A stretch of 64,000 nucleotides of DNA from Sporocytophaga sp. (GCA_024707265.1 JANQAB010000002.1:516188-580187); one strand, 5' to 3'; shown: positions 29,650 to 39,107, numbered from the stretch's first letter. A program made the numbers and translations. Notes: generated by a model from the sequence alone, not told the origin.

Positions 29650-31941
29650 ATGGAGAATACCAGGAAGTTTGATTTTCAACAAATAGCCAAATATGTTTGG
29701 ATTATAGCGGGAGGAATTCTTTATTATATAATTGGGTTCGTAATTCTTTTGCAAATTAATTTTTTATGGTTGTTTGGGCAGACTCCCGGTATTGATGATC
29801 TTGAAAACCCTTCTTCAGATCAAGCTTCAGAAATTTATTCGGCAGATAATATTCTTTTAGGCAAGTACTTCAGGGAGAACAGAAGTCCGGTGGATTTAAC
29901 CCAAATCTCTCCTAATGTTGTTAGTGCCTTGATATCAACAGAAGATGTTAGGTTTTATGAGCATTCTGGAATTGACGCCAAAGGGTTTTTCGCAATATTC
30001 TGGTATATGGCCAAAGGTAATCAACGTGGGTCAAGTACACTGAGTCAGCAGTTGGCAAAAAATCTTTTTAAAACAAGAAATGATGAATATCAGGGAATAC
30101 TTGGTTCAGTGCCTATAGTTAATATCCTTTTGTATAAGGCCAAAGAGTGGATGTTGGCCATAAAACTGGAGCGAAATTATACGAAAGAAGAGATTATAAA
30201 CATGTATCTTAATACTGTTGATTTCGGTAGTAATGCCTTCGGAATTAAAGTAGCTGCAAGAACATTTTTCAATACATCACCGGATAGCCTCACTATAGAA
30301 CAAGCTGCAACTTTGGTAGGAGCATTAAAAGCTACTACTCTTTATAATCCGGTGTACAGACCGGTAAATTCTTTAGAGAGGAGAAATGTAGTGCTTGATT
30401 TGATGGTTCAGAACAATGTTCTTGATGCAGAAGATTATGATTCTATTAGGAAAATTCCACTGAAAGTGGATTTCAAAGTAGAAAATTCAACCGACGGCAT
30501 TGCTACATATTTCAGAGGAGTTTTAAATAAATACTTATTGAAATGGTGTAAGGAGAACGGTAAAGATTTGTATGGCGATGGATTGAGGATTTACACTACA
30601 ATTGATTCAAGAATCCAGAAACATGCGGAAGATGCTGTTGCTGAGCATATGAAGGTTGTTCAAAAGAAGTTTTTTGAACATTGGAAAGGGCAAAACCCAT
30701 GGAGATACGAGAATAAAAAAGAAATTACCAGTTTTATAGAAGATGCCTCCAAAAGAACACTAACCTATAAAATGCTAGTTAAAAAATATGGAGAAGGGCA
30801 TGACTCTATAGGCATAGTAATGAACACTGCTGTAAAAATGACTGTATTTAGCTGGGATGGAGAGAAGGATACAATAATGAGTCCTATAGATTCTTTAAAG
30901 TATTACAAGCATTTTCTTCATTCTGGATTTATGTCAATGGATCCTTCAAGTGGTGAAATTAAAGCATGGGTTGGAGGAATTAATTATAAATACTTTAAAT
31001 ATGACCATGTAAAGCAGGGGAAAAGGCAGCCAGGTAGTTCTTTTAAACCTTTTGTATATGCAGCTGCTATTGAGAAAGGGTACACACCTTGCTATCTCTT
31101 ACCTGACTCTCCAATTACCTTCAGATATGAAGAAAATGGTGAAATGAAAACCTGGTCACCCAAAAATGCAGATTGGGTATTTACAGGAGATAGTTTAACT
31201 TTGAGGCAGGCTATGGGACGTTCTATTAATTCAATAGCAGCGCAAGTACTTAAATTGATTGGTATTGATCCAGTTATTAATGAAGCTAAAAAACTGGGAA
31301 TAACAAGTAAACTTGAAGCTGTGCCATCTATATGTCTTGGTTCAAGTGATGTAAGTGTCTATGAAATGGTGGGAGCCTACAGTGCTTTTGTGAATAGCGG
31401 AGTTTGGGTAGAGCCATATTTCATTTCAAGAATAGAAGACCGCAATGGAAATATTCTTCATGAGGTAATTCCTAAAACCCGCGATGCATTATCAGAAGAT
31501 GTTGCCTATGTTATGGTACATATGTTGAAAGGTGGAGTTGAAGAAAAAGGCGGGACCTCTCAGGCTTTATTTAAATACAATATTTTTAGAGGAAATGAGG
31601 TAGGTGGGAAAACAGGAACAACTTCCAATCACTCTGATGGCTGGTATATGGGCATAACCAAAAATCTCGTTTCAGGTGTATGGGTAGGAGGAGAACATAG
31701 AAGTATTCACTTTAGAACTTCTCAGTTGGGTGAAGGGTCAAAAATTGCACTGCCAATTTTTGGTCTTTATATGGAAAAAGTATATGCTGATGAGAGTCTG
31801 AATATTCCTAAAGGTTATTTTAAGCGACCTAAAAAGTTGTCTATAAACATAAATTGTCCACCTCGACCAGAGCCTGCATTAGCAGATAGTATTGTATCTG
31901 ATTCGCTAATGGAAGTAGAAGACCGTGAAGGTTTTTATTAA
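29650..31941 (+). CDS. Class A penicillin-binding protein (PBP1A type)
   Basis: Bifunctional peptidoglycan glycosyltransferase/transpeptidase of 763 residues. One N-terminal membrane helix (about 14-40) precedes the glycosyltransferase domain with STEDVRFYEHSGIDAKG and RGSSTLSQQLAKNLFKT, motifs that include the catalytic glutamates. The transpeptidase domain has the serine nucleophile in QPGSSFKPFVYAAA, the SxN motif in GRSINSIAAQ and GGKTGTTSNHSDGW. All catalytic motifs are intact. It begins 47 bases after the FtsB-like gene; no terminator is seen between them. Confidence 0.95.
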   Translation: MENTRKFDFQQIAKYVWIIAGGILYYIIGFVILLQINFLWLFGQTPGIDDLENPSSDQASEIYSADNILLGKYFRENRSPVDLTQISPNVVSALISTEDVRFYEHSGIDAKGFFAIFWYMAKGNQRGSSTLSQQLAKNLFKTRNDEYQGILGSVPIVNILLYKAKEWMLAIKLERNYTKEEIINMYLNTVDFGSNAFGIKVAARTFFNTSPDSLTIEQAATLVGALKATTLYNPVYRPVNSLERRNVVLDLMVQNNVLDAEDYDSIRKIPLKVDFKVENSTDGIATYFRGVLNKYLLKWCKENGKDLYGDGLRIYTTIDSRIQKHAEDAVAEHMKVVQKKFFEHWKGQNPWRYENKKEITSFIEDASKRTLTYKMLVKKYGEGHDSIGIVMNTAVKMTVFSWDGEKDTIMSPIDSLKYYKHFLHSGFMSMDPSSGEIKAWVGGINYKYFKYDHVKQGKRQPGSSFKPFVYAAAIEKGYTPCYLLPDSPITFRYEENGEMKTWSPKNADWVFTGDSLTLRQAMGRSINSIAAQVLKLIGIDPVINEAKKLGITSKLEAVPSICLGSSDVSVYEMVGAYSAFVNSGVWVEPYFISRIEDRNGNILHEVIPKTRDALSEDVAYVMVHMLKGGVEEKGGTSQALFKYNIFRGNEVGGKTGTTSNHSDGWYMGITKNLVSGVWVGGEHRSIHFRTSQLGEGSKIALPIFGLYMEKVYADESLNIPKGYFKRPKKLSININCPPRPEPALADSIVSDSLMEVEDREGFY

Positions 31942-32115
31942 ACTTTGTAATAATGTATAATTTTTTACTTTAATAGTACAATTCTTTGAAGTGATTTTCC
32001 TTTTTTAATTGTTCAAAGTGAGTTAATTTCGCTATTTGTTGGTAGATTTTGTCCATTTTTGATGGTTTCTTAATTAATGTCTACCAATTAAAAATTTTTA
32101 ACGATTAATCTTACT

Positions 32116-34536
32116 ATGAAAAGGAACATCTACAGTCTGATCTGTATAATTGTGTTTTTCGCGTCTTTTACAAAAGCGAATGGTCAAAGCCGTACTGTGA
32201 AAAAACTAGAGCAAGAAGCAATTAGTTACTATCAGACGGAGCAATTCCAGAAAGCTTTGGTATTGTATGAAAGATTGGACAGCTTAAAACCTGGAGATAC
32301 TGAAATACCATACAGAATAGGAGTTTGCATGTTTAATCTTCAGCATAGAAGGGAATCTTTACCTTATTTCAAAAAAGCTCAAAATCAAGGTTATTCATTT
32401 TTAGATTTAAATTATTATTTGGGAAGAATTTCTCACTTAAATCATCAGTTTGATGAAGCTATAAATTTTTATAAAAGCTATCAGGCCGCATTAAGTGATA
32501 CACTTACTGCAAAAACTAAAGTTAAAGACAGACTTCCAGTTGAAGAATACATAGAAATGTGTCAAATCGGGAAGGAGCTTGTAAAAGACACGTTGTCTAT
32601 TGTAGTTAAAAATATGGGACCTGGGATAAACAGCTCTTATCCGGATATTGTGCCATTGACATCAGCTGATGGTTATACTCTTGTATTTACTTCCAGAAGA
32701 GCAAGTACCACAGGCGGCAAAATTGATATTCAGGATAATCATTATTACGAAGATATTTATATAAGTCAAAAAGATTCTTTGGGGAGGTGGAGAACTCCTG
32801 TAGATCTGGTATCTCTAAATACAGAGTTGCATGATGCTTGTATAGGAATATCACCTGATGGTCATAAACTATTTCTTTACAGATCCCATATTGGTAAAGT
32901 GAGAAGTGGCAGTATAATGGTTAGTACTCTTGAAGGAAATCGTTGGTCAGAGCCTATACTGCTGGATGAAAGCTTTAGCAACATTAACTGGGATCCGGGG
33001 GCAACTATCGCAATTGCTGCAGACGAAAAAACAATCTTCTTTAGCAGTGACCGCCTGAGTGGTTTTGGTGGTAGTGATATTTATGGCGTAAGAATGGATG
33101 CTTCCGGTAAATGGGGACAGCCTTATAACCTTGGACGAAAGATTAACTCTGAATATGACGAAAAACCTACTTTTTTAAGCATAGATAATAAGACTCTTTT
33201 TTTCTCCTCAAATGGGCATAAATCAATGGGAGGGTTTGATATACTGACTTCAGTTTATGATGATGTAAATAAAGAGTGGTCAACTCCGGAAAACGCAGGA
33301 TATCCTATAAATACAGCTGATGATGAAGACAACTTTATCTGGTCCGCAGACGGGACCAAAGGTTATTTTTCATCATCAAGACCTGATAGTTACGGTGAAT
33401 CCGATATTTATGTAATAGAGAGACCTCATCCTACTTCTAATCTTGCTTTGGTAAAAGGTACGGTGCTGGATGACGAAACAGGAAAACCAGTTTCAGCAAC
33501 TATCTCTGTTGTGAATAATATTACTCAAGAAAAAATGGGATTTTATAATTCCAATTCACTTACTGGTCAGTATACTTTAGCGCTGCCGCATGGAACTAAT
33601 TATGGAATAACCGTAGAAGCAAACGGATATATGTTCCATTCTGAAAATATTAATATAGATACGAAAAACCCATTTTTTGAGGCTACAAAAAATGTAAGGT
33701 TGGAGTCGCTCAAAGCTGGAAATTCTATTGTCCTAAACAATATGTTCTTTGACTTTAATAGATCAGACCTGAAAAGAGAATCTAAATCAGAATTAGAAAG
33801 ATTAGTCACGTTCTTAAAGGAACACCCAGAGTTGAAAGTAGAATTAGCAGGACATACCGATAATGTTGGAAAGGCTAAATACAATAAAAAGCTTTCTGAA
33901 AAAAGAGCATTAGCAGTATTGAAGTATCTTGCTGAAAAAGGGATTGGCAAAAAAAGGATGGTAGCAAAGGGATATGGTTCTACTATGCCGATAAGTACAA
34001 ATGAAAATGAAAGAGGCCGTCAGTTGAATAGAAGAACTGAAATGAAAATACTGGATAATGATATGGTGGTTTTGAATAGATATCAGAATATTCAGATAAG
34101 TTATGCTGTTCAAAACCAGGCACCTGTTAATAATCTGCCGGTACAAACTACACAGTCAGCCGAGGTGCCATCTAAAAGTTCTCCTGCTATTGGAAGCGTT
34201 TTGAAGCCCAAGGTTCATTTTACATACAATTCATATCAGGCTCTTACAGAATATTCAACACAAAAGGTAATGGAAGTAGTGAAGTTGATGAAAGAATTTC
34301 CTAACATGAAAATAAAGATTTGTGCCTACGCAGATCCCATTGGAAGCGAAACTTACAACCAACAGTTGTCTGAAAAAAGGGCTCAAACGATCATGAATTT
34401 TATGATTAAAGAAGGAATCGAAAAGGATAGACTTACGATAGAAAGCCTAGGAGAACAAAAGGGAGTAGTTCAAACCAATGATAAAAAAGAGAATTTGGTA
34501 AACAGAAGGGTTGAGTTCATTGTAATTGGGGAGTAA
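32116..34536 (+). CDS. PorE-like protein: TPR, beta-propeller, CarboxypepD-reg fold and two OmpA domains
   Basis: 806-residue exported protein (signal peptide MKRNIYSLICIIVFFASF, no lipobox). In order: TPR helices (about 30-140), WD40-like PD40 repeats (about 165-435, for example IFFSSDRLSGFGGSDIYGV and GYFSSSRPDSYGESDIYVIE), a carboxypeptidase-regulatory-like domain (about 440-530), then two OmpA C-terminal peptidoglycan-binding domains. The first has FFDFNRSDLKRES and AGHTDNVGKAKYNKKLSEKR, the second ICAYADPIGSETYNQQLSEKR. The order matches PorE of the type IX secretion system, which has one OmpA domain. A second OmpA domain is unusual. It probably links an outer-membrane machine to the cell wall. 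Confidence 0.85.
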   Translation: MKRNIYSLICIIVFFASFTKANGQSRTVKKLEQEAISYYQTEQFQKALVLYERLDSLKPGDTEIPYRIGVCMFNLQHRRESLPYFKKAQNQGYSFLDLNYYLGRISHLNHQFDEAINFYKSYQAALSDTLTAKTKVKDRLPVEEYIEMCQIGKELVKDTLSIVVKNMGPGINSSYPDIVPLTSADGYTLVFTSRRASTTGGKIDIQDNHYYEDIYISQKDSLGRWRTPVDLVSLNTELHDACIGISPDGHKLFLYRSHIGKVRSGSIMVSTLEGNRWSEPILLDESFSNINWDPGATIAIAADEKTIFFSSDRLSGFGGSDIYGVRMDASGKWGQPYNLGRKINSEYDEKPTFLSIDNKTLFFSSNGHKSMGGFDILTSVYDDVNKEWSTPENAGYPINTADDEDNFIWSADGTKGYFSSSRPDSYGESDIYVIERPHPTSNLALVKGTVLDDETGKPVSATISVVNNITQEKMGFYNSNSLTGQYTLALPHGTNYGITVEANGYMFHSENINIDTKNPFFEATKNVRLESLKAGNSIVLNNMFFDFNRSDLKRESKSELERLVTFLKEHPELKVELAGHTDNVGKAKYNKKLSEKRALAVLKYLAEKGIGKKRMVAKGYGSTMPISTNENERGRQLNRRTEMKILDNDMVVLNRYQNIQISYAVQNQAPVNNLPVQTTQSAEVPSKSSPAIGSVLKPKVHFTYNSYQALTEYSTQKVMEVVKLMKEFPNMKIKICAYADPIGSETYNQQLSEKRAQTIMNFMIKEGIEKDRLTIESLGEQKGVVQTNDKKENLVNRRVEFIVIGE

Positions 34537-34548
34537 AATTTTTTTAAT

Positions 34549-34589
34549 AAAAAAGAGGCTGATTTATAAAATTTATCAGCCTCTTTTTT
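34549..34589 (+). terminator. Terminator after the PorE-like gene, bidirectional
   Basis: GAGGCTGAT pairs with ATCAGCCTC, flanked by A-rich and T-rich arms. It sits between the PorE-like gene and a convergent small gene, so it can serve both. Confidence 0.85.
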
Positions 34590-34590
34590 A

Positions 34591-34776
34591 TTACCAGTTT
34601 TTATCTTTCGTTACATACGAAGGATTGAAGCTAAAGCAAACACCTGCGTAATAATCTTCCCTTAAAGAATTAAACAGATGAACGAAGATGGTCTCTCCTA
34701 ATTCAAGGATTTCACATAATTGTCCTTTATAATTCACTACTATATCAGACAACTCTCTCTTCTTATCTTTCTCCAT
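34591..34776 (-). CDS. Small hypothetical protein, copy B of a tandem pair
   Basis: 61-residue soluble protein with no recognised domain. The ATG at 34776 (MEKDKKRELSDIVV) has AAAAGGGTGATT just upstream, a better ribosome site than at earlier in-frame ATGs. It resembles the adjacent gene at 34820: NYKGQLCEILELGETIFVHL against NNKGELCEMIAFEGETVEIK, then SLREDYYAGVCFSFNP against CLREHLIYGICFAFNP. The pair therefore arose by tandem duplication. Function unknown; the pattern of alternating hydrophobic residues suggests a small beta-barrel fold. Confidence 0.7.
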   Translation of the reverse strand: MEKDKKRELSDIVVNYKGQLCEILELGETIFVHLFNSLREDYYAGVCFSFNPSYVTKDKNW

Positions 34777-34819
34777 AATCACCCTTTTTTCTATAAACAT
34801 TGTCATAGAAAAGAAGGTG

Positions 34820-35020
34820 TCATTTTTTCCTTTTCGTCTCAAACTTAGGGTTAAAGGCAAAGCAAATTCCGTAAATTAGGTGTTCACGAAGACAATTAAA
34901 CTTTATTTCTACTGTTTCCCCCTCAAAGGCGATCATCTCACATAATTCTCCTTTATTATTTATGCATAGTTTTGAGAACAATCTCTCAGACAAGTAATCT
35001 CGATCATAATAGTGGTGCAT
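34820..35020 (-). CDS. Small hypothetical protein, copy A of a tandem pair
   Basis: 66-residue paralogue of the gene at 34591. The ATG at 35020 (MHHYYDRDYLSERL) follows GAGGAGGGCATT, an unusually good Shine-Dalgarno match for this genome; an earlier in-frame start is less likely. Shared signature KGxLCE, then a stretch with GET, then LRE and ICFAFNP. It lies 43 bases upstream of the second copy on the same strand, so the two are probably co-transcribed. Confidence 0.7.
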   Translation of the reverse strand: MHHYYDRDYLSERLFSKLCINNKGELCEMIAFEGETVEIKFNCLREHLIYGICFAFNPKFETKRKK

Positions 35021-35284
35021 AATGCCCTCCTCAGTTTCCGTTTTTAAAAAATAACTCAATATTCTGGAAGAAAGTTATGAGAGGGGGATTGGTGCTTTTA
35101 GCTTCCTCCTATTGTATGATCAATTCGATTTTTATTCAATGAGATAATATCCAGCTTGAAAAGGTAATTGGTTATTATTGAAGGGATAATTTTGGAGAAA
35201 TTGGACAGCTGGCTAATTGTTCAGGCATAACTTTCTAGATTTTTTAGAAGTTATTTAGTAAGGAAAAATGAAGGGATGAGAATC

Positions 35285-35539
35285 ATGAAAAATAATATAG
35301 TTATTGCATTAATGATTGCACTTTCGTTAAGCTGGGGAGGAGCAACTCAAACTTTTGGGTATTCGCAAAAAGAAGAAGCGAGAGAAGTTTATCCATTGAA
35401 AGGGCCACCCAAAAAGATGAAAAAAAATCTCTTTAAAAGAAAAAAGAAAAGATTTAAAAATAACACGGTCGTAAAAATTAAAAGGAGTGGAAAAGGTCCT
35501 AATAAAGGCAGAAGGAATTACTCAAATAATTTTAGATAA
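35285..35539 (+). CDS. Small secreted basic protein
   Basis: 84 residues. A signal peptide (MKNNIVIALMIALSLSWGGA) is followed by a very basic mature part rich in Lys, Arg, Asn and Pro (KMKKNLFKRKKKRFKNN). The ATG at 35285 is preferred to one at 35276, because GAAGGG lies about 9 bases before it and would touch the earlier ATG. No known family recognised. The charge suggests binding to nucleic acid, lipopolysaccharide or an anionic surface polymer, but this is only an inference. Confidence 0.6.
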   Translation: MKNNIVIALMIALSLSWGGATQTFGYSQKEEAREVYPLKGPPKKMKKNLFKRKKKRFKNNTVVKIKRSGKGPNKGRRNYSNNFR

Positions 35540-35540
35540 G

Positions 35541-35567
35541 AGCAAATGGGGCAGTTCCCCATTTGCT
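35541..35567. terminator. Hairpin between convergent genes
   Basis: AGCAAATGGGG and CCCCATTTGCT form a perfect 11-base stem with loop CAGTT. The T run is weak on both strands, so terminator function is likely but not certain. Confidence 0.6.
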
Positions 35568-35584
35568 TGCTCTTAAAGAGTTTA

Positions 35585-36134
35585 TTACCAATCTTCTGAT
35601 TTTTTTTCTGCTGCAGCAGGAGCCCCTGCAAGCTCTTGTTTAAGGCTGTTGACTGTTGCCTGGGCGGATTCGGCCGATTTAATTTTGATGGTACTCCAAC
35701 CAGCAGGAACTAAAGTGTATTTTCCACACTGTGGTAATTCATTTTCAAGTTTACCACCATTTCCTTTAGGTGATTCGTGTACAAAATCAACAAGTTCATA
35801 TTTATACTTACCGTCTTTTACTGAGATAGAAAAAAGATAGTTAACTGTTCCTGAATGGTTCATTCCTCTCATAGGGCTAGGATACTGAACTCCAAAATGA
35901 CCTTTTGCGACAAATTTACCTTCAGCTTTAGAATCTGTTACTTGCTTGAAGCCATTAGCAAGGGCCCAGTTTTTAGCTTTCAAGTATAGATCATCTTTTT
36001 TAGCGCCATCTACCTGAACTACCTCAGTGTATGTTATTTTTTTTTGTTTCAGCATCTATTGGAAGCTGATTCTGAGCTATCAAATTGCTGATCATCAGCA
36101 AAGAAAGAACAAATGAGAATACGACTTTTTTCAT
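35585..36134 (-). CDS. DUF4468 exported protein (single-base frameshift)
   Basis: Periplasmic protein of the Bacteroidota family DUF4468 (TBP-like fold), function unknown. The ATG at 36134 starts a signal peptide (MKKVVFSFVLSLLMISNLIA). A T9 run at 36037-36045 (A9 on the coding strand) then breaks the frame. Removing one base joins IDAETKK to ITYTEVVQVDGAKKDDLY and gives 182 residues. The domain core contains KAKNWALANGF and a C-terminal Ala/Glu-rich tail. It stands alone, convergent with the small basic protein gene. Confidence 0.75.
36037..36045 (-). other. Frameshift site in the DUF4468 gene (T9 on the plus strand)
   Basis: Deleting one base restores a continuous frame from the signal peptide into the DUF4468 domain. 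Confidence 0.75.
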
Positions 36135-36322
36135 TTTAATACCTGTTTGTGGATTTAACAAAGATAAATTTTAATAATTTAAATAAAAAGACAGAAATGG
36201 ATTGGTAAGGCTAATAATTTAGTTCTTGTTGTTTTTGTTTTGTTTTTTATTGAAATAATTATACATTTTCAAACAAAAACGATTTAAAGTTGTAAATACT
36301 TGTAAACTAACCAAGGAATAAA

Positions 36323-36517
36323 ATGAAAGAATCTAAAATTACCTACTCATTTTTCCTCTCGTTGATTTCGTTTGTTGCCCTATTTGTCTTTATTGTTGGC
36401 CTATCGATTTTACTTCGAGTGCTTTCTTTTGGAAGGTATAAATTCAATTATCCGTTAAAGTATTTAAAGAAATACATTGAGGCCCAGCAACACGTGAATG
36501 TCTTTGAGGGTTTTTAA
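36323..36517 (+). CDS. Small single-pass membrane protein
   Basis: 64 residues with one strongly hydrophobic helix (about residues 8-33, FFLSLISFVALFVFIVGLSI) and a basic C-terminal half (GRYKFNYPLKYLKKYIEAQQ). No family recognised. It precedes another small gene at 36560 by 42 bases on the same strand. Confidence 0.55.
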   Translation: MKESKITYSFFLSLISFVALFVFIVGLSILLRVLSFGRYKFNYPLKYLKKYIEAQQHVNVFEGF

Positions 36518-36559
36518 TTTATATAAGAAATCTATCATTACTTTCTTTAATTTTGTCAA

Positions 36560-36808
36560 ATGACTTGGGAAGAGTATTGTATTAGTAAAAAAATTGATTC
36601 AAAGGCATTTAAGGAAAGTGATCCTTTAAAGTGGCAGGAATTGAAAGACATCTTTGAGCAGGTTCATCCGAACAGCTTTACAGAACAAAAGAAGTTTTTA
36701 ATAAATGATATTCGGAGACGTTTTTTACTTCAGGAAGTACAGGAAAAAAAAACTGAAGAAACCGTTGTCAAAAAGGTAGCATTACCGTTCATGAAAAAGA
36801 AGGAATAG
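36560..36808 (+). CDS. Small hypothetical protein
   Basis: 82-residue soluble protein, largely helical and charged: MTWEEYCISKKIDSKAFKES, then FEQVHPNSFTEQKKFLINDI. Short proteins of this type occur near cdaA in related genomes as far as I recall, but I cannot name a family. It converges with cdaA, with only 3 bases between the stop codons. Confidence 0.6.
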   Translation: MTWEEYCISKKIDSKAFKESDPLKWQELKDIFEQVHPNSFTEQKKFLINDIRRRFLLQEVQEKKTEETVVKKVALPFMKKKE

Positions 36809-36811
36809 ACT

Positions 36812-37655
36812 CTAATTTTCTATTTCCTCTTTTTCTCCCTCTTTTATTTTTTCTTCAGCCTCAAACAAATAAAAGTGGAGCTTTTGTTTCAATTCGGATT
36901 TTGAAAGGTTGGTATGTATTTTACCATTAATAGCCAAAGAAATCTGCCCTGTTTCTTCAGAAACAATTAGAACAATACTATCTGTAACTTCTGTAAGTCC
37001 GATTGCAGCTCTGTGTCTAAGGCCTAAGTGAGCGGGTAAATCGGTGTTTTCACTAACTGGAAGGATACATCTGGCAGCCTTTATTCGGTTATTTGCGATA
37101 ATGACTGCTCCATCATGAAGAGGGCTATTTTTTTGAAAGATAGCAATTAACAATCTTTTAGAAATCAATGCATCCATCATATCTCCTGATTCCGCATAAA
37201 ATTTCAGTTCTGAACTTTTGGCAAATACGATTAAAGCACCCGTATTAGTTCCTCCCAATATTTTCGCACTTTCTATTACCGGGTTTAAATTGAGGCCATC
37301 GGCATTTGGTTGAGAACTTTTTTTTCCAGAAAAGTCCTTTAAGGAAAGACCTATTAAATGCTGTTGTTTTTCCAATAATGATTAAAAATTTTCGAATTTC
37401 CTGCTGAAATAAGATCAGCGCAGCGATGACACCAACTCCAATAAACTGCCCCAAAATGGCAGTCAATAATTCCATTTTGGCAGCTTTTACGACAAGATAA
37501 ATAAGATAGATTGAGAGAAAGCCCAGAAAGATTTTTACAGCAATACTTCCTTTTAATAATTTGTACAATTGGTATAGCAAAAAACTAACAAGCAGGATAT
37601 CAAGTATATCAATCCAGCTAATTTCTAGAAATCCTATTTTATATAATAATGTCAA
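36812..37655 (-). CDS. cdaA: Diadenylate cyclase CdaA (single-base frameshift)
   Basis: Membrane-anchored cyclase making c-di-AMP from two ATP. The N-terminal part has three predicted membrane helices (residues about 12-100). The DisA_N catalytic domain shows GALIVFAKSSELKF, SPLHDGAVII (the DGA motif) and LGLRHRAAIGLTEVTDSIV (the RHR motif). A T8 run at 37318-37325 splits the frame; removing one base joins KGLFWKK to SSQPNADGLNLNPV and gives 280 residues. It overlaps the folP stop by 4 bases, a cdaA-folP arrangement common in the phylum. Confidence 0.9.
37318..37325 (-). other. Frameshift site in cdaA (T8 on the plus strand)
   Basis: Deleting one base restores the 280-residue CdaA frame across the linker between the membrane part and the DisA_N domain. 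Confidence 0.8.
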
Positions 37656-38506
37656 TTCTTTATTTTTTCTAACAGAGATATAATTTGCTTAGCCTCTCGA
37701 GTATCATGAACTCTGACAATATTAATATTTTTTAAGAGGCCTATGGTATTAACAACAGTGGTGCCGTTTAAAGCTTCTTCCTGAGAAATATTTAACGTTT
37801 TATATATGAAGGATTTCCTGGAAGCTCCTAAAAGGACTGGTAAATTTAAGGCACTGAAGATATCTAACTGACTAATCAAATGAAAGTTTTGTAAACTATT
37901 TTTAGAAAAACCTATTCCCGGATCTATTATTATATCCCAGATACCCAGTTCATTCAGATGACGTATTTTCTCCTGGAAATATTGTAGCATATCTCCAATC
38001 AAATCGTCGTATTGGTTAAGTTTTGCCATGGTTGCAGGCGAGCCTTTCATGTGCATTAAAATATAGGGGAGCTTCAACTCTGCAACAGTTTCAAACATTC
38101 TATCGTCTAATTTTCCTCCGGAGATGTCATTTATTATATCAGCTCCTTCTGCCGCTGCAAACCTGGCAACTTCGGACCTGAATGTATCAACAGAGGCAAA
38201 ACAATCAGGAAACTCTTTTTTTATGATTTTTAAGGCTTTTACTACACGGGCTTTTTCTTCTTCAATTGGGATATTTTCAGCTCCGGGCCTTGATGAATAA
38301 CCTCCAATGTCAATAATATCCACTCCGTTTTCAAGCATAGAGGCTGCTCTTCCGACAATATGTTCAGAAGTAAGGTACTTCCCACCGTCATAAAATGAAT
38401 CAGGGGTTACGTTTAGGATCCCCATAATCAGTGGGCGATTGGATAAATCGATTAATTTCCCTCTTATCAGAAGTGTTTTTTTTGTCTCAAAAATTCTATG
38501 TTTCAA
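37652..38506 (-). CDS. folP: Dihydropteroate synthase
   Basis: Condenses 6-hydroxymethyl-dihydropterin diphosphate with 4-aminobenzoate in folate synthesis; target of sulfonamides. The 284-residue TIM barrel shows PLIMGILNVTPDSFYDGGKY, DIGGYSSRPGAE, the pterin-binding INDISGG, and DPGIGFSKN followed by the C-terminal VRVHDTREA. All signature blocks are intact. It is transcribed toward cdaA with a 4-base overlap. Confidence 0.96.
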   Translation of the reverse strand: MKHRIFETKKTLLIRGKLIDLSNRPLIMGILNVTPDSFYDGGKYLTSEHIVGRAASMLENGVDIIDIGGYSSRPGAENIPIEEEKARVVKALKIIKKEFPDCFASVDTFRSEVARFAAAEGADIINDISGGKLDDRMFETVAELKLPYILMHMKGSPATMAKLNQYDDLIGDMLQYFQEKIRHLNELGIWDIIIDPGIGFSKNSLQNFHLISQLDIFSALNLPVLLGASRKSFIYKTLNISQEEALNGTTVVNTIGLLKNINIVRVHDTREAKQIISLLEKIKN

Positions 38507-38558
38507 ATTCTAGTATTGTAAATTTGACCTAAACAAAACTACTAAATAGAAATCAAAA

Positions 38559-39107
38559 TTGGCAAACAAGACAGAAAATGAGTATAGGCAGGTAATAAAG
38601 AAGTGTAAGGACTTATTTATTAAAAAGACGCAGGACTATGGAACTGCATGGAGAATTTTGCGTTTGCCTTCAATAACAGATCAGATATTTATCAAAGCTC
38701 AAAGAATCAGATCAATTCAAGATAAAGGAACTCAGAAAGTTGCAGAAGATATTAATTCGGAATTTGTAGGAATCATTAATTATTGTCTTATCGCAATGAT
38801 GCAGATTGGCCTTAAAGATACTGATCCCATGGAGTTGTCCGCAGAGAAAGTTGCCGAACTATATGATAAATATTCTGAAGAAACTCTTGAACTTCTGATC
38901 AACAAAAATCATGATTACGGAGAGGCGTGGAGGGATATGCGTGTAAGTTCGATAACAGATATTATTCTTATGAAGTTGTTAAGAGTAAAACAAATTGAGG
39001 ATAATAGCGGTAAGACATTGGTCTCTGAGGGAGTTAATGCCAATTACCAGGATATGCTCAATTACAGTGTGTTTTCTTTAATTAAATCCAACTATATAGA
39101 TGGGTAA
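38559..39107 (+). CDS. DUF1599 protein with internal duplication
   Basis: 182-residue cytosolic protein. Two halves repeat the same motif: KTQDYGTAWRILRLPSITDQ and, about 90 residues later, KNHDYGEAWRDMRVSSITDI. Both keep the DYG-AWR pattern and a following QRIRSI or LRVKQI helix. I recall the family being linked to nucleotide modification, without certainty. The start is TTG at 38559. The gene overlaps the DoxX-type gene by 8 bases, and this pair beside folP is conserved in Bacteroidota. Confidence 0.8.
   Translation: MANKTENEYRQVIKKCKDLFIKKTQDYGTAWRILRLPSITDQIFIKAQRIRSIQDKGTQKVAEDINSEFVGIINYCLIAMMQIGLKDTDPMELSAEKVAELYDKYSEETLELLINKNHDYGEAWRDMRVSSITDIILMKLLRVKQIEDNSGKTLVSEGVNANYQDMLNYSVFSLIKSNYIDG

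Noticed and set aside
38519-38526. TAAATTTG upstream of the DUF1599 gene as a promoter
   Set aside because: It matches the -7 motif, but no TTTG was found at the proper distance.
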